DNA from: Proales similis
Taxonomy: Eukaryota; Rotifera; Eurotatoria; Ploima; Proalidae
Direction of reading: 5' to 3'
Length of the DNA: 64,000 bases
Assembly (NCBI GenBank): GCA_019059635.1
Contig: JAGVRJ010000002.1
Coordinates: 2,542,001-2,606,000 of the forward strand
In this document: positions 1 to 10,978 of the stretch, one piece after another
How positions within the stretch are numbered: position 1 is the first letter of the stretch
Layout of the letters: each line of letters begins with the position of its first letter
The notes under the pieces: model-generated
What the model saw: the letters and a program-made list of their open reading frames with translations, nothing else
Databases searched by the model: none
Told to the model about the DNA's origin: nothing
Position numbers and translations under genes: made by a program

Positions 1-518
1 ATGTAATTTCTCAATTTCAAATTTGTCTCAGAAGGAAAATTGATATTCTTTGAAAAGACGGCTGCGCAGATGGTTCACTAAATATCGATGACATCAATTC
101 TGAGCGCTCTTACGAACCTTGGCGAGCATATAAACAGTCGAAAATTTGTAATGTCTTGTTTAATCTTGGACTAGCTCATCGGCTAAGAGGCACCGGAGTG
201 ACTACGTACGCCCTTCACCCGGGCATCATCAACACAGAACTGAACCGATATTACGCCGAAGCATACGGTTACCCGCCTCTACTTATCAATATATTTATTG
301 CTTTGATGTATCCGTTGAACCTCTGGATGCTCAAGAGTAGCCGCGAGGGTGCACAAACCAGCATTTACTGCGCCGTTTCTGAACAGCTAGACGGCAAGAG
401 CGGCACGTATTACAGCGACTGCCACGAGAGACCACTCAGACCCGAAGTGAACAATCAAGAGCTGATAGAAAAACTGTGGACAATGAGCGAAAAATTTGTC
501 GGATTAAATGAGAAATGA
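1..518 (+). CDS. 3' part of a retinol-dehydrogenase-like short-chain dehydrogenase (SDR-1)
   Basis: The last exon of a classical SDR of the RDH11-14 type, which reduces or oxidises retinoids or other carbonyls with NADP(H) at a membrane. The frame opens after an acceptor near 57 (or 69) and ends at TGA 516-518. The catalytic YKQSK (YxxxK) lies at 129-143, followed by CNVLF and the AYALHPGII motif typical of the family. The Rossmann half and its TGxxxGxG motif must lie upstream of the window. Bases 3-57 look like a GT-AG intron of 55 nt. Two full paralogues follow at 4668 and 6038 on the same strand, so this is a tandem family. The substrate cannot be told from sequence. Confidence 0.85.
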
Positions 519-658
519 TTTTCTCTTCAGCTGAGTCAACAGCGGAGCAGACAAACTCATGCAACCAGTTGAGCAATTAGCATTAATAAAAATTTTATGC
601 CAAATAATGTTAAAAGTTAAGTGAAGTTGAGTGAAGCATTTTCTTTTCCAGATAAAAA

Positions 659-1257
659 ATGTCCCAAAATCGCTATCAGCTAGAAAAAAATGACGACAAA
701 AGAGATCGATCGTCTAGCCAATCTAACTCATCGAGCATATTCGGCTCTATATTGTCAGGAATCGCAACCGGAGTGGCATTAGGAGCAGCTGCCTACTTGG
801 GCTATCAAGTGAGTCCTGATTTGCGATGTTTGAAAAGTCTCTTTTTCAAATCTGACTCATTTTAAGATTTACAAAGTAAATAAAAGTCTTTTGTGAAGCT
901 TTTTGAAAAGCTGCTCGATTTGTAATAAATCAAGGAATTGACTCGCGAAGAATTGGACAGAATTCCAGAGCGAAGAGTCGACCGAAATCTTGACGGTAGG
1001 ATTACAGATGAATTGTTTCTATTTGCCTGCAGAGATAAAGAAATTTTATCAGCAACAAATGACCCTTGTCCAATTTGTTTGGGAAATTTCTCAATTAACG
1101 AATCATACAAACGCTTGCCATGCTCTCACATTTACCACACCGCCTGCATTAGTAAATGGGTCGAACAGGTACTCATTCTGCCGCTTAGTTGACCCAAGTC
1201 ATCCAAGATTTGCTTTAGAGCCCGACCTGTCCGATGTGTCGACGCAATGTTGATTAG
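659..1257 (+). CDS. small RING-H2 finger protein, putative E3 ubiquitin ligase
   Basis: Exons 659-808, 935-1168 and 1219-1257, with introns of 126 and 50 nt, give about 140 aa. The N-terminus is polar (Gln, Ser, Asp, Lys) and is followed by a Gly/Ala-rich hydrophobic stretch at residues 27-50 that may enter a membrane. The C-terminus is a complete RING-H2: CPIC, then CSHIYHTAC, then CPMC, which binds two zinc ions and recruits an E2. The last CPMC pair appears only when the 50-nt intron is removed, which supports that splice. The third exon is only 39 nt. RING fingers with a short hydrophobic segment are common membrane-bound ligases. No specific orthologue is recognised. Confidence 0.8.
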
Positions 1258-1468
1258 ATATCCAACCGGTTCGATAAATTTAGTTTTATTCCTCAAACTG
1301 TTCTAGTTCTTGTTTCGTTTTTTATCATAATAGGATGCATAAAATTGCTTATTGAACTAAAAATAAAACTTGTAGATTCTGATGTGCTCAGGCGAAAATT
1401 GGTGAAAGCAGGCCCTATTTATTGTGCATGTGCAGGTGAGAATGGGGAGGAGGGAAAAAAACAGGCGA

Positions 1469-1828
1469 CTACTGGGCGCCACCGAACTGTTGCTGAAATA
1501 GACCTTGAACCATTTGGACCGCATGGAGTGCTTCAGAAAGCTCGAGTACTCCACTTTGATCTCGATCGAACTGCTTGAATGCAAAACGGGCACCGTGTTC
1601 GCCAATCCCGCCCAGTCCTAGTTGATTAACCACTACGATAAAGTCTGAAAGACGGGCGGAGCGAAAAAAGTGTGTTCAAATCAAGTCAAATAAAATGGTG
1701 GACAGCATCTAACCGTCTTCAGTTATTTTGCCGTCTCCAGTGCGGTCGAATTGTGCAAGAACGTTGAATATTTGACCTGCGTTGCCTCCGCCCAGGAATT
1801 GGGCGCCCATGTTGAAAAGCTGGTCCAT
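1469..1828 (-). CDS. small two-EF-hand calcium-binding protein A
   Basis: Minus-strand gene with exons 1828-1714 and 1644-1469 and a 69-nt GT-AG intron, giving 96 aa. EF-hand loops are DRTGDGKITEDD (split by the intron) and DRDQSGVLELSE, both with acidic or oxygen ligands at positions 1, 3, 5, 9 and 12. The N-terminus is Gly/Asn-rich and the C-terminus ends in a Gln/Gly tail. It is a paralogue of the 104-aa protein at 2401-2715, which is transcribed the other way from the shared 570-bp spacer. It was found by reading the minus strand, because neither exon is long. Likely a cytosolic Ca2+ sensor or buffer; target unknown. Confidence 0.8.
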
Positions 1829-2400
1829 GCCGATCGAGTTTTATTCGTGCTCTTAATCTTTTGTCTACACGATGAATTAGAGAGATGACAAATGTGACAT
1901 CAGTAGATATGAGCTTATGTGAACAAATGAATGAATGTTTCGGAGGCGAATGTGTGCCAAAAGCCACACAGAGCCAACAAGAATTAAAACAAGAAAATCC
2001 GCTTTTGACGTTCAAATGCGCACCTTTTCTACGCGGCAAGGCACGTTATGCGTAGTTTGAATTATTCATGCTTGCTATTTGGCCAGCAAACATTCCACTG
2101 AGCGTTCTTCTCATCTTTTTTTTTTGGCTCAAAATAAAAGGAGAATTTTCTACTGAAGGCACACACAGATTCAGCCTCATTGCTTTTAACTATCAATGCG
2201 AGATTTTCATAATTTATACATTGCGAAGCTTCAATTCAACAAGTCTCACTTTGACTCTTCACTGGTTTTGAAAACTGGGCCATCAATCATCGTCGTCTAA
2301 TGTTGCCTCAGTGAAAAAGCAATTCCGTCGCGAGTGTCTGTCCTTTATCTTCTTTGATTCGCTTCTAGATTAGATCGAGAGAATTCAGGTTCGAGCAGCT
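1829..2400. promoter_or_regulatory. shared spacer between two divergent EF-hand genes
   Basis: 572 bp lie between the start codons of the two EF-hand paralogues. No coding exon is seen. The spacer must hold both promoters, so co-expression is possible. No clear TATA box was identified. Confidence 0.4.
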
Positions 2401-2715
2401 ATGGACCATTTATTGAGCATCGGCAAAAGTCTTCTAAAAGACAAGTCGTCACACAGCGACGGGTCAAGTTCACACGGGCGGCCCATGGACCCAATTTCAA
2501 TGTTTAAACAGCTCGATCACGACAAGAACGGGCAAATTACTGAAGAAGATTTCGTGCATGTCGTTCACCAGTATGGCCCAGGCTCTACAGGCGAAGAGAT
2601 GGCACGTCGCATATTCCGTGAGGTGGACAAGAACAAAAACGGCAAACTCGATTTCAAAGAGGCCATATCCGCCTTCGACTCTGTGAAAAAACTGTTCAAT
2701 CACGGTCACCAATGA
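2401..2715 (+). CDS. small two-EF-hand calcium-binding protein B
   Basis: Intronless, 104 aa. Loops are DHDKNGQITEED and DKNKNGKLDFKE, both canonical. The N-terminal 35 residues are Ser/His-rich and poorly conserved. The protein matches paralogue A (1469-1828) in length, loop spacing and the helix after each loop, but lacks the intron that splits loop 1 of A. A polyadenylation-like AATAAA series follows at about 2816-2835. Probably a cytosolic calcium sensor; no named orthologue. Confidence 0.88.
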   Translation: MDHLLSIGKSLLKDKSSHSDGSSSHGRPMDPISMFKQLDHDKNGQITEEDFVHVVHQYGPGSTGEEMARRIFREVDKNKNGKLDFKEAISAFDSVKKLFNHGHQ

Positions 2716-2928
2716 ACTTGAAAACAAATCAATGAAATCATTGAACTGAAAAACCGAATCAGAATGACTCTTTGTTGGAGAATGGAGGCACATAGAGAAT
2801 TAGTGTTCGTTTATGAATAAACTTTTGCACAATAAACTGTCTCTTTCTCTCTTTCTTTGTGCATTTGGCCTTCTCTCTGCGCAATATTCGCTCATTTCAA
2901 ACCGTGCTGTGCTATTTGGTACACAGAG

Positions 2929-4509
2929 ATGCATAGACAACGCCCATTAAAGTGCTTGAACGAAACGCTGTTTGCAGCAAGTGAGATTTGCCAAGCGTCT
3001 CTTCTTCTTCCTCATGTTTGCTCTGAATGTCTTCAAGGCCGGGTCCGTACTTATTACAGTTCAAGCTACATCGGGATGCCCAAGTTCCTCTACATTAGGC
3101 AAGCAGTCGAACGCACTCAAAGGGTCAATATTGGTAGGCAGGGTCAATCAGCCTGAGTTTATCTGGCTTGAAAAGGGCTCCTCATCTAGACCAGATAAAA
3201 GCCGATTTGAATCGAAAAATCGACGCAAACGAAACGATCGAAAAACAGCTTCTCTCTGACTACCTGCATTTGTGCGTGAACAACTCGGATATTGAGCTCT
3301 TGATTAAAGCGTTTAAAGTGTGAGTACTTCACATTGAATGCAAATGTACGCATGCACAAGAGGAAGCTTTGAACGCAAACTAAAACAGATCAGATGACTG
3401 TGGGAATGATCATCAGCTAGGCGAGCAGTTTGCTCGACTACTCTATGCATTGAACAAAATGGACTTGGCAGTCGACCTCCTCCAGAAGAAAGTATTCGAT
3501 TTTAGTTTGCAAAAAAGGAGCGTGCGCGCAACAAGTTTGAACTGACGCTCATTTATGCAAGGAGCTCTCGCGCTTGTTTGATAAGAACGATGTATTCTTG
3601 ATCGTTCTCAACAACTTGGTAATTAGAGAGCGCTATTCAACAGTGCTGCAGCTGTTTCGCGATCGCCTGCCTGTCTACCAGCAAGAGATGGCCGGAGAGA
3701 AAAAAGTGCCGCAACTGGTGCCGGTGAATCACATTTGCCTGGTTGTCGAGAGTCTACTCAGAATGGTTCGCTACTTCAACATTCTCGTCATTTGCTATTC
3801 TTAGTTTCGAATGTCGTGCGCAAAGAACAACGCCGAGTCTTATCAAGTGCTAAAAAACCTCGTCTCGTTCATAAGCAAAAACGGAATGCGAATGAACAAC
3901 AACACCATCGCGGCCAGTGTGATAATCTACCTGAAACACGTGAACGCTTTTAAAAATTCACTTTGAATGCGGCTCGACGATACTAACAAGGCTCTCGACG
4001 ATTAGAGCCCCAAAGCGGCCGTCAAACTACTCGAGCAGTTTCAAATCGAGAACAATTCAACCCTTCAGTTGAACTTGAAGGTAAAACTGTTTGATATTGA
4101 TGGACACATGAGCCAACTTTATACGAGCTTTTCTGTTCAGATGATTGTCAGTGCCGTGCAGAAAAACCCAGAAGAAGCGGTGCGCTCTCTTCAAGAAATA
4201 ATGAACATTCCGCTGGGCAAAGATAAATTCCAGGGCCGAGTGCTCACAACCGGGGTACGTGTTCTAGTCACTTGAAAGAGAAGCGTCGTGCCGTTGAAAT
4301 GTTCACCACATCACAACATAAAGATAAATCTTCTACGCAAACAGGCGGTCAAAAAGTCAGAAATGTTCGGTGGACTGCTACGAAAATTGAACAAAGAAGG
4401 ACGCTTGTTTAACCGAAATTTAATCGAGTACTGCGTCTTGCCCAGCGACTTTGTCTCTTCTCACAGAGCGTTTGCAATCAGCGATCGACATTTCATTCCT
4501 GGCCTTTGA
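2929..4509 (+). CDS. PTCD2-like pentatricopeptide protein, copy A (probably mitochondrial)
   Basis: Nine exons: 2929-2980, 3038-3133, 3190-3319, 3389-3491, 3562-3765, 3826-3939, 4006-4080, 4141-4254 and 4345-4509, about 350 aa. The protein is all-helical and follows PTCD2, a mitochondrial RNA-processing factor, through the LHLC, LFDKNDVFLIVLNNL and NNAESYQVL segments and the C-terminal part. The start at 2929 is the ATG that makes exon 1 join in phase; the N-terminus is basic, fitting mitochondrial import. The intron after 3765 could end at 3804 or 3825. The second choice gives a 114-nt exon exactly as in copy B (29049-30560) and is preferred. The stop lies 158 bp before the next SDR start. 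Confidence 0.75.
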
Positions 4510-4667
4510 GTAAACCAAAACCAAAAAGATTTGTTGAATATTTAACGCTGGCGGCCACTTGTTGTTTCTTGTGGATCGCTATTGATCATGAATATAACTT
4601 CCCTCGTACTCTTTCGCTCACTTTCTTTTCTGTCTTGTTTACATTTGATCGTGCACTATCAACTAAC

Positions 4668-5730
4668 ATGTTCAAAGCTATGTCGGTTTTAGAGATTCTT
4701 GCCCAACACCGGATCGGTTTGGCGACTGTTTTCACCGGATTAGGTGTTCTAGTATTTTTAAAGAAGTTCTACATTGTGGGCGGCCGGTGCAGATCAACAC
4801 GCCGCTTGGATGACAAGACCGCAATTGTGACCGGGGCCAACACCGGCATCGGGTATGAAACAGCTCTGGACCTGGCCAGACGCGGCGCCCGAGTCATTCT
4901 CGCCTGCCGCGACATGGGCCGGGCGAACGCGGCCGCCGACAAGATTCGCCGAGAGAGCGGCAACGGCAACGTGGTCGTCGAGCAGCTCGACCTCGCCTCG
5001 CTCGAGTCGGTGCGGCGCTTCTGCGAGCGCGTGAACGCGCGCGAAGAGCGACTCGACATCCTCGTCAACAACGCCGGCATCATGGCCTGTCCGCAGTGGA
5101 AGACCAAGGACGGCTTCGAGATGCAGTTTGGCGTCAACCATCTGGGACACTTTTTGCTCACCAATCTGCTGCTCGACAAGCTGAAAAAGTCCGCTCCAAG
5201 TCGAATAGTCAACGTCTCTTCTAGAGCTTATCTACGTAGGCTGTTTTTTTCTTGGTCGTCTGAACAAGTTCAACAATGAACTTACCCTTGAAGGCGGCCG
5301 TATGAATTGGAATGACTTGAATCACGAGAATGGCTATGTGCCACTAAAAGTCTATCAGCACTCAAAGTTGTGCAATGTTCTTTTCACTCGTGAGCTTGCA
5401 AAGCAACTTCAAGGCAGCGGAGTGAGAGCTTATGCACTTCACCCGGGCGTTGTTCGAACTGAGCTCATGAGATACATGCAAGAGACCGCAAGCGTCTTCT
5501 TTAAGGCCGTTTTTATCATTCTCTATCCGATATTGTTCTACCTTACCAAAAGCACAGAGCAAGGTGCGCAGACGTCGATTTACTGTTCAGTCTCTGAAGA
5601 ACTAGACAACGTTAGCGGTGTTTACTTGAGCGATTGTCAAATTCAAAAGTTGAACGAGTTCGGCGCCAATGACAATGACGCGAAGAAGCTTTGGCAGATT
5701 AGCCAGCAACTCACAGGTTTAAAAAGCTAA
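4668..5730 (+). CDS. retinol-dehydrogenase-like short-chain dehydrogenase (SDR-2)
   Basis: Exons 4668-5235 and 5294-5730 (58-nt intron, phase 1) encode 334 aa. An N-terminal hydrophobic segment (about residues 15-33) would anchor it in a membrane. Then come TGANTGIGYE (cofactor loop), NNAG, the serine in VNVSS and the catalytic YQHSK, so all classical SDR residues are present. Start 4668 is chosen over the open frame reaching back to 4506, which overlaps the previous gene's stop; ATG 4680 is also possible. The first exon from about 4790 to 5110 is visibly richer in G+C than anything around it, which makes long spurious frames appear on the other strand. Confidence 0.92.
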
Positions 5731-6037
5731 AGCAGTTCAGAAAACTCGAACATTCCTTCTCCTTTTACACTTTCTAGCGTTTTAGCCAATAGATTTATAA
5801 AATTAAAATTGGTCAGTTTTTATGTGGAGTTGGCTTCGCTCAGCCGGCCCCTCCTCTATGTTTCTTACTCTTCTCTAGTATAAATGAGAACGCATCCAGT
5901 CTAAAAGCAAACGATTTTAGCACATTTGGCATTAAAGTGTCAAACTTAGAAAAGACTTGAAAATCTTTTTCGAAATCTTTTGAAATCAATCTTAATATGT
6001 TTTCTGCAATTTTGAACAAAATTCGAACGAATAGAGA

Positions 6038-7106
6038 ATGCAATTGACACCTTCGAAAAGCGAATTGCTGTTGCTCGGCTCGCTGACTGCGGGAGCTGCA
6101 GCAGCCATGCTCGTCTACTTTTACAAAAGACGCAATTCAACCCGAGTGATCTGCAAGTCAATTGCGCGTCTGGACGGCAAGATCGTGATTGTGACCGGTG
6201 CAAATACCGGGATCGGCTACGAGGTCGCGCTCGATCTAGCTGGCCGTGGTGCCACAGTTGTCTTGGCTTGTCGCAACCTGGACCGAGGCGACTCGGCCGC
6301 TGTTCAGATCAGACGTCTCACTTCAAATTCGAATGTTTTTAGCTATCGGCTCGATTTGGCAAGCCTCGAGTCAGTTGTTCATTTTAGTAATCAATTTCGA
6401 TCAAAATTCGACCATCTCGACATCCTAATCAATAACGCAGGTGGGATTGAATTTTGTTTTAAATCGCTGACCATTCTTGTTTAATTAGAAGATTTCAGGC
6501 ATTTACGGCTGCCCCAGGTGGCTCACGAAAGACGGCTTCGAAATGCAATTTCAAGTCAATCATCTCGGCCACTACCTTCTCACTAGACTTCTTCTTGATC
6601 GATTAGTCGAATCTGCGCCTAGCCGAGTCATAAATGTCACTTCAAAATTGTATGAAAGCGCACGAATCAAGTGGGACGATCTCAAGTCAGAGAGTCAATA
6701 CGACCCTGTTGGCTGCTATAAGCAATCAAAACTCTGCAATGTGTTGTTCGGTATAGGACTTGAAGGCTATTTGGCCGCAAATGGCCACAGAGACAAAGTG
6801 AACGTGTACACAGTATCGCCCGGAATGGTACTCACTGGTCTGGCTCGCTACACAATCGCTCAACGCGGCCTTTTGTTCAGGCTTGCTTATATCACTTTCT
6901 ATCCCCTTCTCTGGTTCATTCTGCGCAATCCGAAACAAGGGGCTCAGACAGTAATCTACTGCGCCGTTGAGCCAGAGCTAGAGCAGGCCGAGCTTCACTA
7001 CTTCAGAAACTGTCGTCAGCAGTCACTGGTCCCTTACGGTTATTATCACAAAGACGCGCGGCGTTTATGGAATCTCAGCGAGGAACTTGTCAAAAAATGG
7101 ATGTGA
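6038..7106 (+). CDS. retinol-dehydrogenase-like short-chain dehydrogenase (SDR-3)
   Basis: Exons 6038-6440 and 6499-7106 (58-nt intron, phase 1) encode 336 aa. Order of motifs: N-terminal membrane segment (residues 8-26), TGANTGIGYE, NNAG, INVTS and catalytic YKQSK, then the C-terminal hydrophobic patch shared with SDR-1 and SDR-2. The intron interrupts the NNAG codons, whereas in SDR-2 it falls after the catalytic serine strand, so the copies differ in gene structure. Likely an NADP(H)-dependent oxidoreductase of the RDH11-14 group at the ER or another membrane. Confidence 0.93.
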
Positions 7107-7277
7107 ACCGTTTATATTTGTACGAGAGAAAGCGATTTAAACGCAAAATTATTCAAACTTTTAGTTTATTCTGAATCGTCAGGTTGTCGTCATTCACATT
7201 AATAAAAGCTGATTAGAGCAAAAACAAAGAAATGTTGAATGCTGAGCTCGCTTGAGAATGCAAATTTGATAGATGCG

Positions 7278-7775
7278 ATGGCGAGCTATTTCGACGAACA
7301 CGACTGTGAACCGATGGGCCAGGGCGAGGCTCCAGACCATCAGCTTATGCTTGCACGCTTGCTCATCGATTCAGGAATAGGCGCAGCGATGGGATTCGAC
7401 TACGAGCAGCTGATAAACGGCCTCAGTCGTCTGCCGCCGGCGACCAGTGAAAATTGGCTTCGAAACGAGATGCCCAAGTTCTGCTTCAGCCAAAGTATGA
7501 TGCCCAGTCATCAATGTCCCATTTGCTTGGTCAAATTCGCCACCGAACCAAGTGGCCCGAACTGTGCAGAGACCGCGGTCAGGCTGCCAACCTGCAACCA
7601 CGTCTTTCACACTGAGTGCCTGCGAACGTGGCTGAAGCACACCAGCAGTTGTCCAATGTGTAGAAGGGACTTGCCCACAGACGACGCCAACTACGAAGAG
7701 TACAAGCGGCAAAAGCGAAGAGAAAAAGAACGCGAACGAGATTTGGAGGTCCTGCACGATTCAATGTTTTCTTGA
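7278..7775 (+). CDS. RNF181: E3 ubiquitin-protein ligase RNF181 homologue
   Basis: Intronless, 165 aa. The N-terminus MASYFDEHDCEP is the same as I recall for vertebrate RNF181, which decides the start codon (an open frame extends 13 codons upstream). A RING-H2 follows: CPICL, then CNHVFHTEC, then CPMC. After it come LPTDD and a Lys/Arg/Glu-rich helix ending in LHDSMFS, also family features. RNF181 is a cytosolic E3 ligase. The gene converges on URI1 with about 100 bp between stops. Confidence 0.93.
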   Translation: MASYFDEHDCEPMGQGEAPDHQLMLARLLIDSGIGAAMGFDYEQLINGLSRLPPATSENWLRNEMPKFCFSQSMMPSHQCPICLVKFATEPSGPNCAETAVRLPTCNHVFHTECLRTWLKHTSSCPMCRRDLPTDDANYEEYKRQKRREKERERDLEVLHDSMFS

Positions 7776-7877
7776 CTCGCTTTCGATAATCTTTTAAAAA
7801 TTCTCGTATAAAATGCGCGCGTGAGATGAACTGCGTGAAAAGATGCGTTTTATTTAACATCAACCAAATAGAAATCT

Positions 7878-9522
7878 CTAAGTCGGATGAGCTTGATTTT
7901 TCATTTTGGCCGCCTTAAAGCGAGAGACGGGTTTGGCAGAGTTCAATTCTGACTCAGTCTTGCTGCTCATGGCCATTTCCTTCTCCACAATTTGTCCACT
8001 GAATGCTTTTTTCGGCTCAAACTTGCCCGCCTCTGCGTTCAGTGGCTCTTTTTTGACAAACTCAGCGGGCACATCCCCAAGCACTTCTATATCATGAGAG
8101 CTAGGTTTAAGGATTGACTTTGGCTTGTTGAAGACGTTGTAAATATCGGCCGGTGAGTTGATGAGCGGCTTGTCCCGCGACACCCGAATGTTGTAATCTT
8201 TCTCTTCTAACTGCCAGTTGTTCGTATGAGTTATCTTAAACACTGACGGCTTAGACTCAAGGTTTTCTTTTTCACCCTCCTCCTCGTCGTCAGTATCGTA
8301 GTCGTCATCGCTGTCTAGCACTTCCTCTTCATCTTGGCCGCGCTCTGTATCAAATTGGTCAGCAAATTTGACACTCTTCTTACTCGAGCCTACGTTGACC
8401 ATTTTGAACCTTTCGATTAGCTTGGACGCAACTTGCTCGTTGTTGACACGATCGATGTTATTTTCATATTGTTTCATCATTTGCACCAGCTGCTCTTGGT
8501 CTTGTGCAGACTCAGCTGAAGGGTCATAGGGTTGCCATGTATCATCAATCTGCAATACTTCTGCGCTCTTCCTTGCCTCTTCGACATAATCCGATCCAGC
8601 CTTGATCGGCTCCTCTAAATCTGGCATTTGCTCGCGTTCATCCGAGCTTTCTTCGAGTTCTTCTCCTTTAAGTAAATTTGCTGATCGGCTTTTCGCTTCG
8701 TCTAAACCCGACTCGATCTGCTTATTTATGTCCGACTGCATTTTTAGGACTTTTTCCTGTTGTTTTCTCCTCAGCTCTTGCTTTTCGGCTTCGGTCATTT
8801 GCTTGCGCCCTGTTTGCTTGTTTGGCTGTTGAACTGCTTCGTCAATCTTTTCCTCGATGTTCACAAACTCACGACTCTCCTTTAAACTCACAGTTCTAAT
8901 CACTCCATTCTATCGCATCCCAACGGCCAACCTGTTCACTTACTTGCATTATGTCCTTGGCAAGATTCAAATGGTTGCTCAGATTTTGGATGTCGTTCTC
9001 CAACTCTCTGACATTGTCGTCAATATTCTTGATTCGCCGATCGATGAGCTCACACGCTTGTTTGGCCGACTTTTCGGCGAACCAGTTGTCTCCGAGAAGA
9101 ACCAATATCTCGTTGGTGTGCACCAGTTTGCCAGGCATGAACGCCAGACGCGAAATTGGAACCTAAAAGTCTCCTCATTCAATCCATGTGTACTTCCTGG
9201 ATGGTCTACTATGCGAAGAGCATCTCAATTACCATTATGTCATATTTGAGCTGGTTAGGAAGAGTTTCGAGCCGCTCTCGTAGATCTTGATAGTCTTTTT
9301 TGAACTTTTGCCTTCCGAATGAAACGTTAAACGCGCCGCATGTATTTCTCTCTCAATTCATGCTACCATTGATTTTTCTTTTCCTCGCACGTTTCAATGT
9401 ACTTGATCATGAATGGTGAATCTAGCAGACGCCAGTTAGAGAAAAGGAGCCACTACCTTTCTATGCTCTTGAGTGAGACGTTCCAAGTTCTCTCGACTCG
9501 GCAGCAGGTTGACTTGGCTCAT
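7878..9522 (-). CDS. URI1: URI1 homologue, unconventional prefoldin RPB5 interactor
   Basis: Five exons: 9522-9457, 9401-9367, 9311-9233, 9162-8944 and 8909-7878, giving 476 aa. The N-terminal prefoldin alpha-type domain contains ERLETLPNQLKYDIM and FMPGKLVHTNE, followed by LLGDNWFAEKSAKQA, all diagnostic of URI. A long acidic linker and the C-terminal VSRFKAAKMK follow. URI1 is part of the R2TP/prefoldin-like complex that assembles RNA polymerases and PIKK kinases. Exon 2 is only 35 nt and the last intron only 34 nt (8910-8943). Both are needed to keep the frame and restore the family alignment. Confidence 0.9.
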
Positions 9523-9665
9523 TCTGGATTTCTGTTCTCTTTACAATTTCCACGCTTGTATTCGCTTTCTGTATTTTTAAAAATAGAAACACGTGACCCG
9601 CCGAACGATTCAATTCTGCCTTTCCAAACAGAAACTTATTTATTGCCAAAAAGAGAAATTTTTTT

Positions 9666-10978
9666 TTAAATCAGAATCAAGCAATCAGAATGAAGCTGAA
9701 GAGCCATTTGATCTTTAGATAGAAATTGGAGCGATTTTAAATGTTTTAGGCGCGAGTTTCTGATCATTGCCAACTCGGTGCCGTCCGAATGAAGCAAATG
9801 AAGTCTGCTGGTGGACTTGTCGACCAAAACAAGAAAACTGGTGAACGGGTCCAGTTTGATAAAGTTGAATCGAATCTGCTGACTGGGCAAAATGATAATT
9901 CGCTCCAGAAGACCTGACTTGCGCCTTATCACTTTGATGTAGTGCTTTTGCGAGTCGATGTTGAAGAAATAGGCGTAGAGACGATGTTCGGAGGTTTGAA
10001 TAAGGGAAGCGTCGCCGAAGTAAAACGGCTCGTGCTTCTCTCTGCTCTGTCCGAACTCGCCCGTCTTCTCCAGAGTATAGTCAAGCGTTATATAGCGATT
10101 CTGGTCCCTGCTCGTCAAGAGAACTATTTCGCGCTCGTTCATTGAATGCAAGCTCACTCGAGTGTAGATCGTTGTGCTGCCCAATAGGCGAAAGTCGGCG
10201 TGGCAGTCGAACAGGTTCAGCGTGAACAACAGATCTGTGTTAATGAGCAGCAGAGCGTAATGCTCAAAGGCCATGAACTGGTAATGCTGAAAAAAGCGAA
10301 GGTAGATTAGAGGAGACTTGTGCAAGACTTGACCCGACGAGGAGACCGATCGCATATAGCAGCGTCTAAACTCCAATTCGACGAGCTGAAGTCGAGCGCC
10401 ATTCGACATGACATAAGAAGCCGAAGCCTTGTGCTTGGCGTCGGTCTGTTCGCCCAACAGCTGCGAAGGTCCAGTTTCGTGACCAACGCAGCCGAGCTGG
10501 AACAGCTTTAACTTTCTCAAACGGTCGAGACGGTGCAGGCGCTTGTCGAACCATTCAATAAGAAATTGAGCATTCAATTGACGCGAGTCGGCTATAAACA
10601 CTGGATGCAAACCAGGCGGCTTGAGATCAAATGAGCGGGCTGCGTTTAGTCGCAGCAGCAATTGAACACGAGCCTCTTCAAGCCAGCTGCTTACCCTCTC
10701 GTCGACAAGTTGTTGGAAATTATCGATCAACTCAACATATTTATTATCTATCTGTCGTTTGGCCGAGTCCACCTGGCGATCAATTGAGTCTAATCGAAAC
10801 TCGAGTTGGGCGAAATGCATCTCGACAACCGAGCATAGCAGACAATTGAGGAAGTGAGCGAATTGGCCTCATTCAAGCTATTCATTGTCTTGTTCACTTC
10901 ATCGGGCAGAGCACTTGCCGATCGCTTTGTTTCATTCACGATCAACAATTCATCATTTTGTGGCAAAATCTCGCTCAT
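9666..10978 (-). CDS. coiled-coil protein with C-terminal beta-rich region, TRIM-like, unassigned
   Basis: The main frame 10820-9666 is certain as an open reading frame. The best full model adds exon 10978-10915 and starts exon 2 at 10867 (47-nt intron, phase 1), giving 421 aa. Residues about 30-95 form a heptad-patterned coiled coil (FAQLEFRLDSIDRQV onward) preceded by a CLLC pair. The remaining 300 residues are rich in short hydrophobic strands and could fold as a propeller, a layout seen in TRIM/NHL proteins, but no RING or B-box is present. I do not recognise the family. The 5' exon is tentative. Confidence 0.6.

Noticed and set aside
3766-3804. 39-nt intron in PTCD2-like copy A
   Set aside because: The acceptor at 3825 gives a 60-nt intron, a 114-nt exon equal to that of copy B and a better alignment to PTCD2.
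4769-5212. Long open frames on the minus strand opposite SDR-2
   Set aside because: They are shadows caused by the GC-rich codons of the SDR exon; the products look like random Arg/Ser/Ala-rich sequence.
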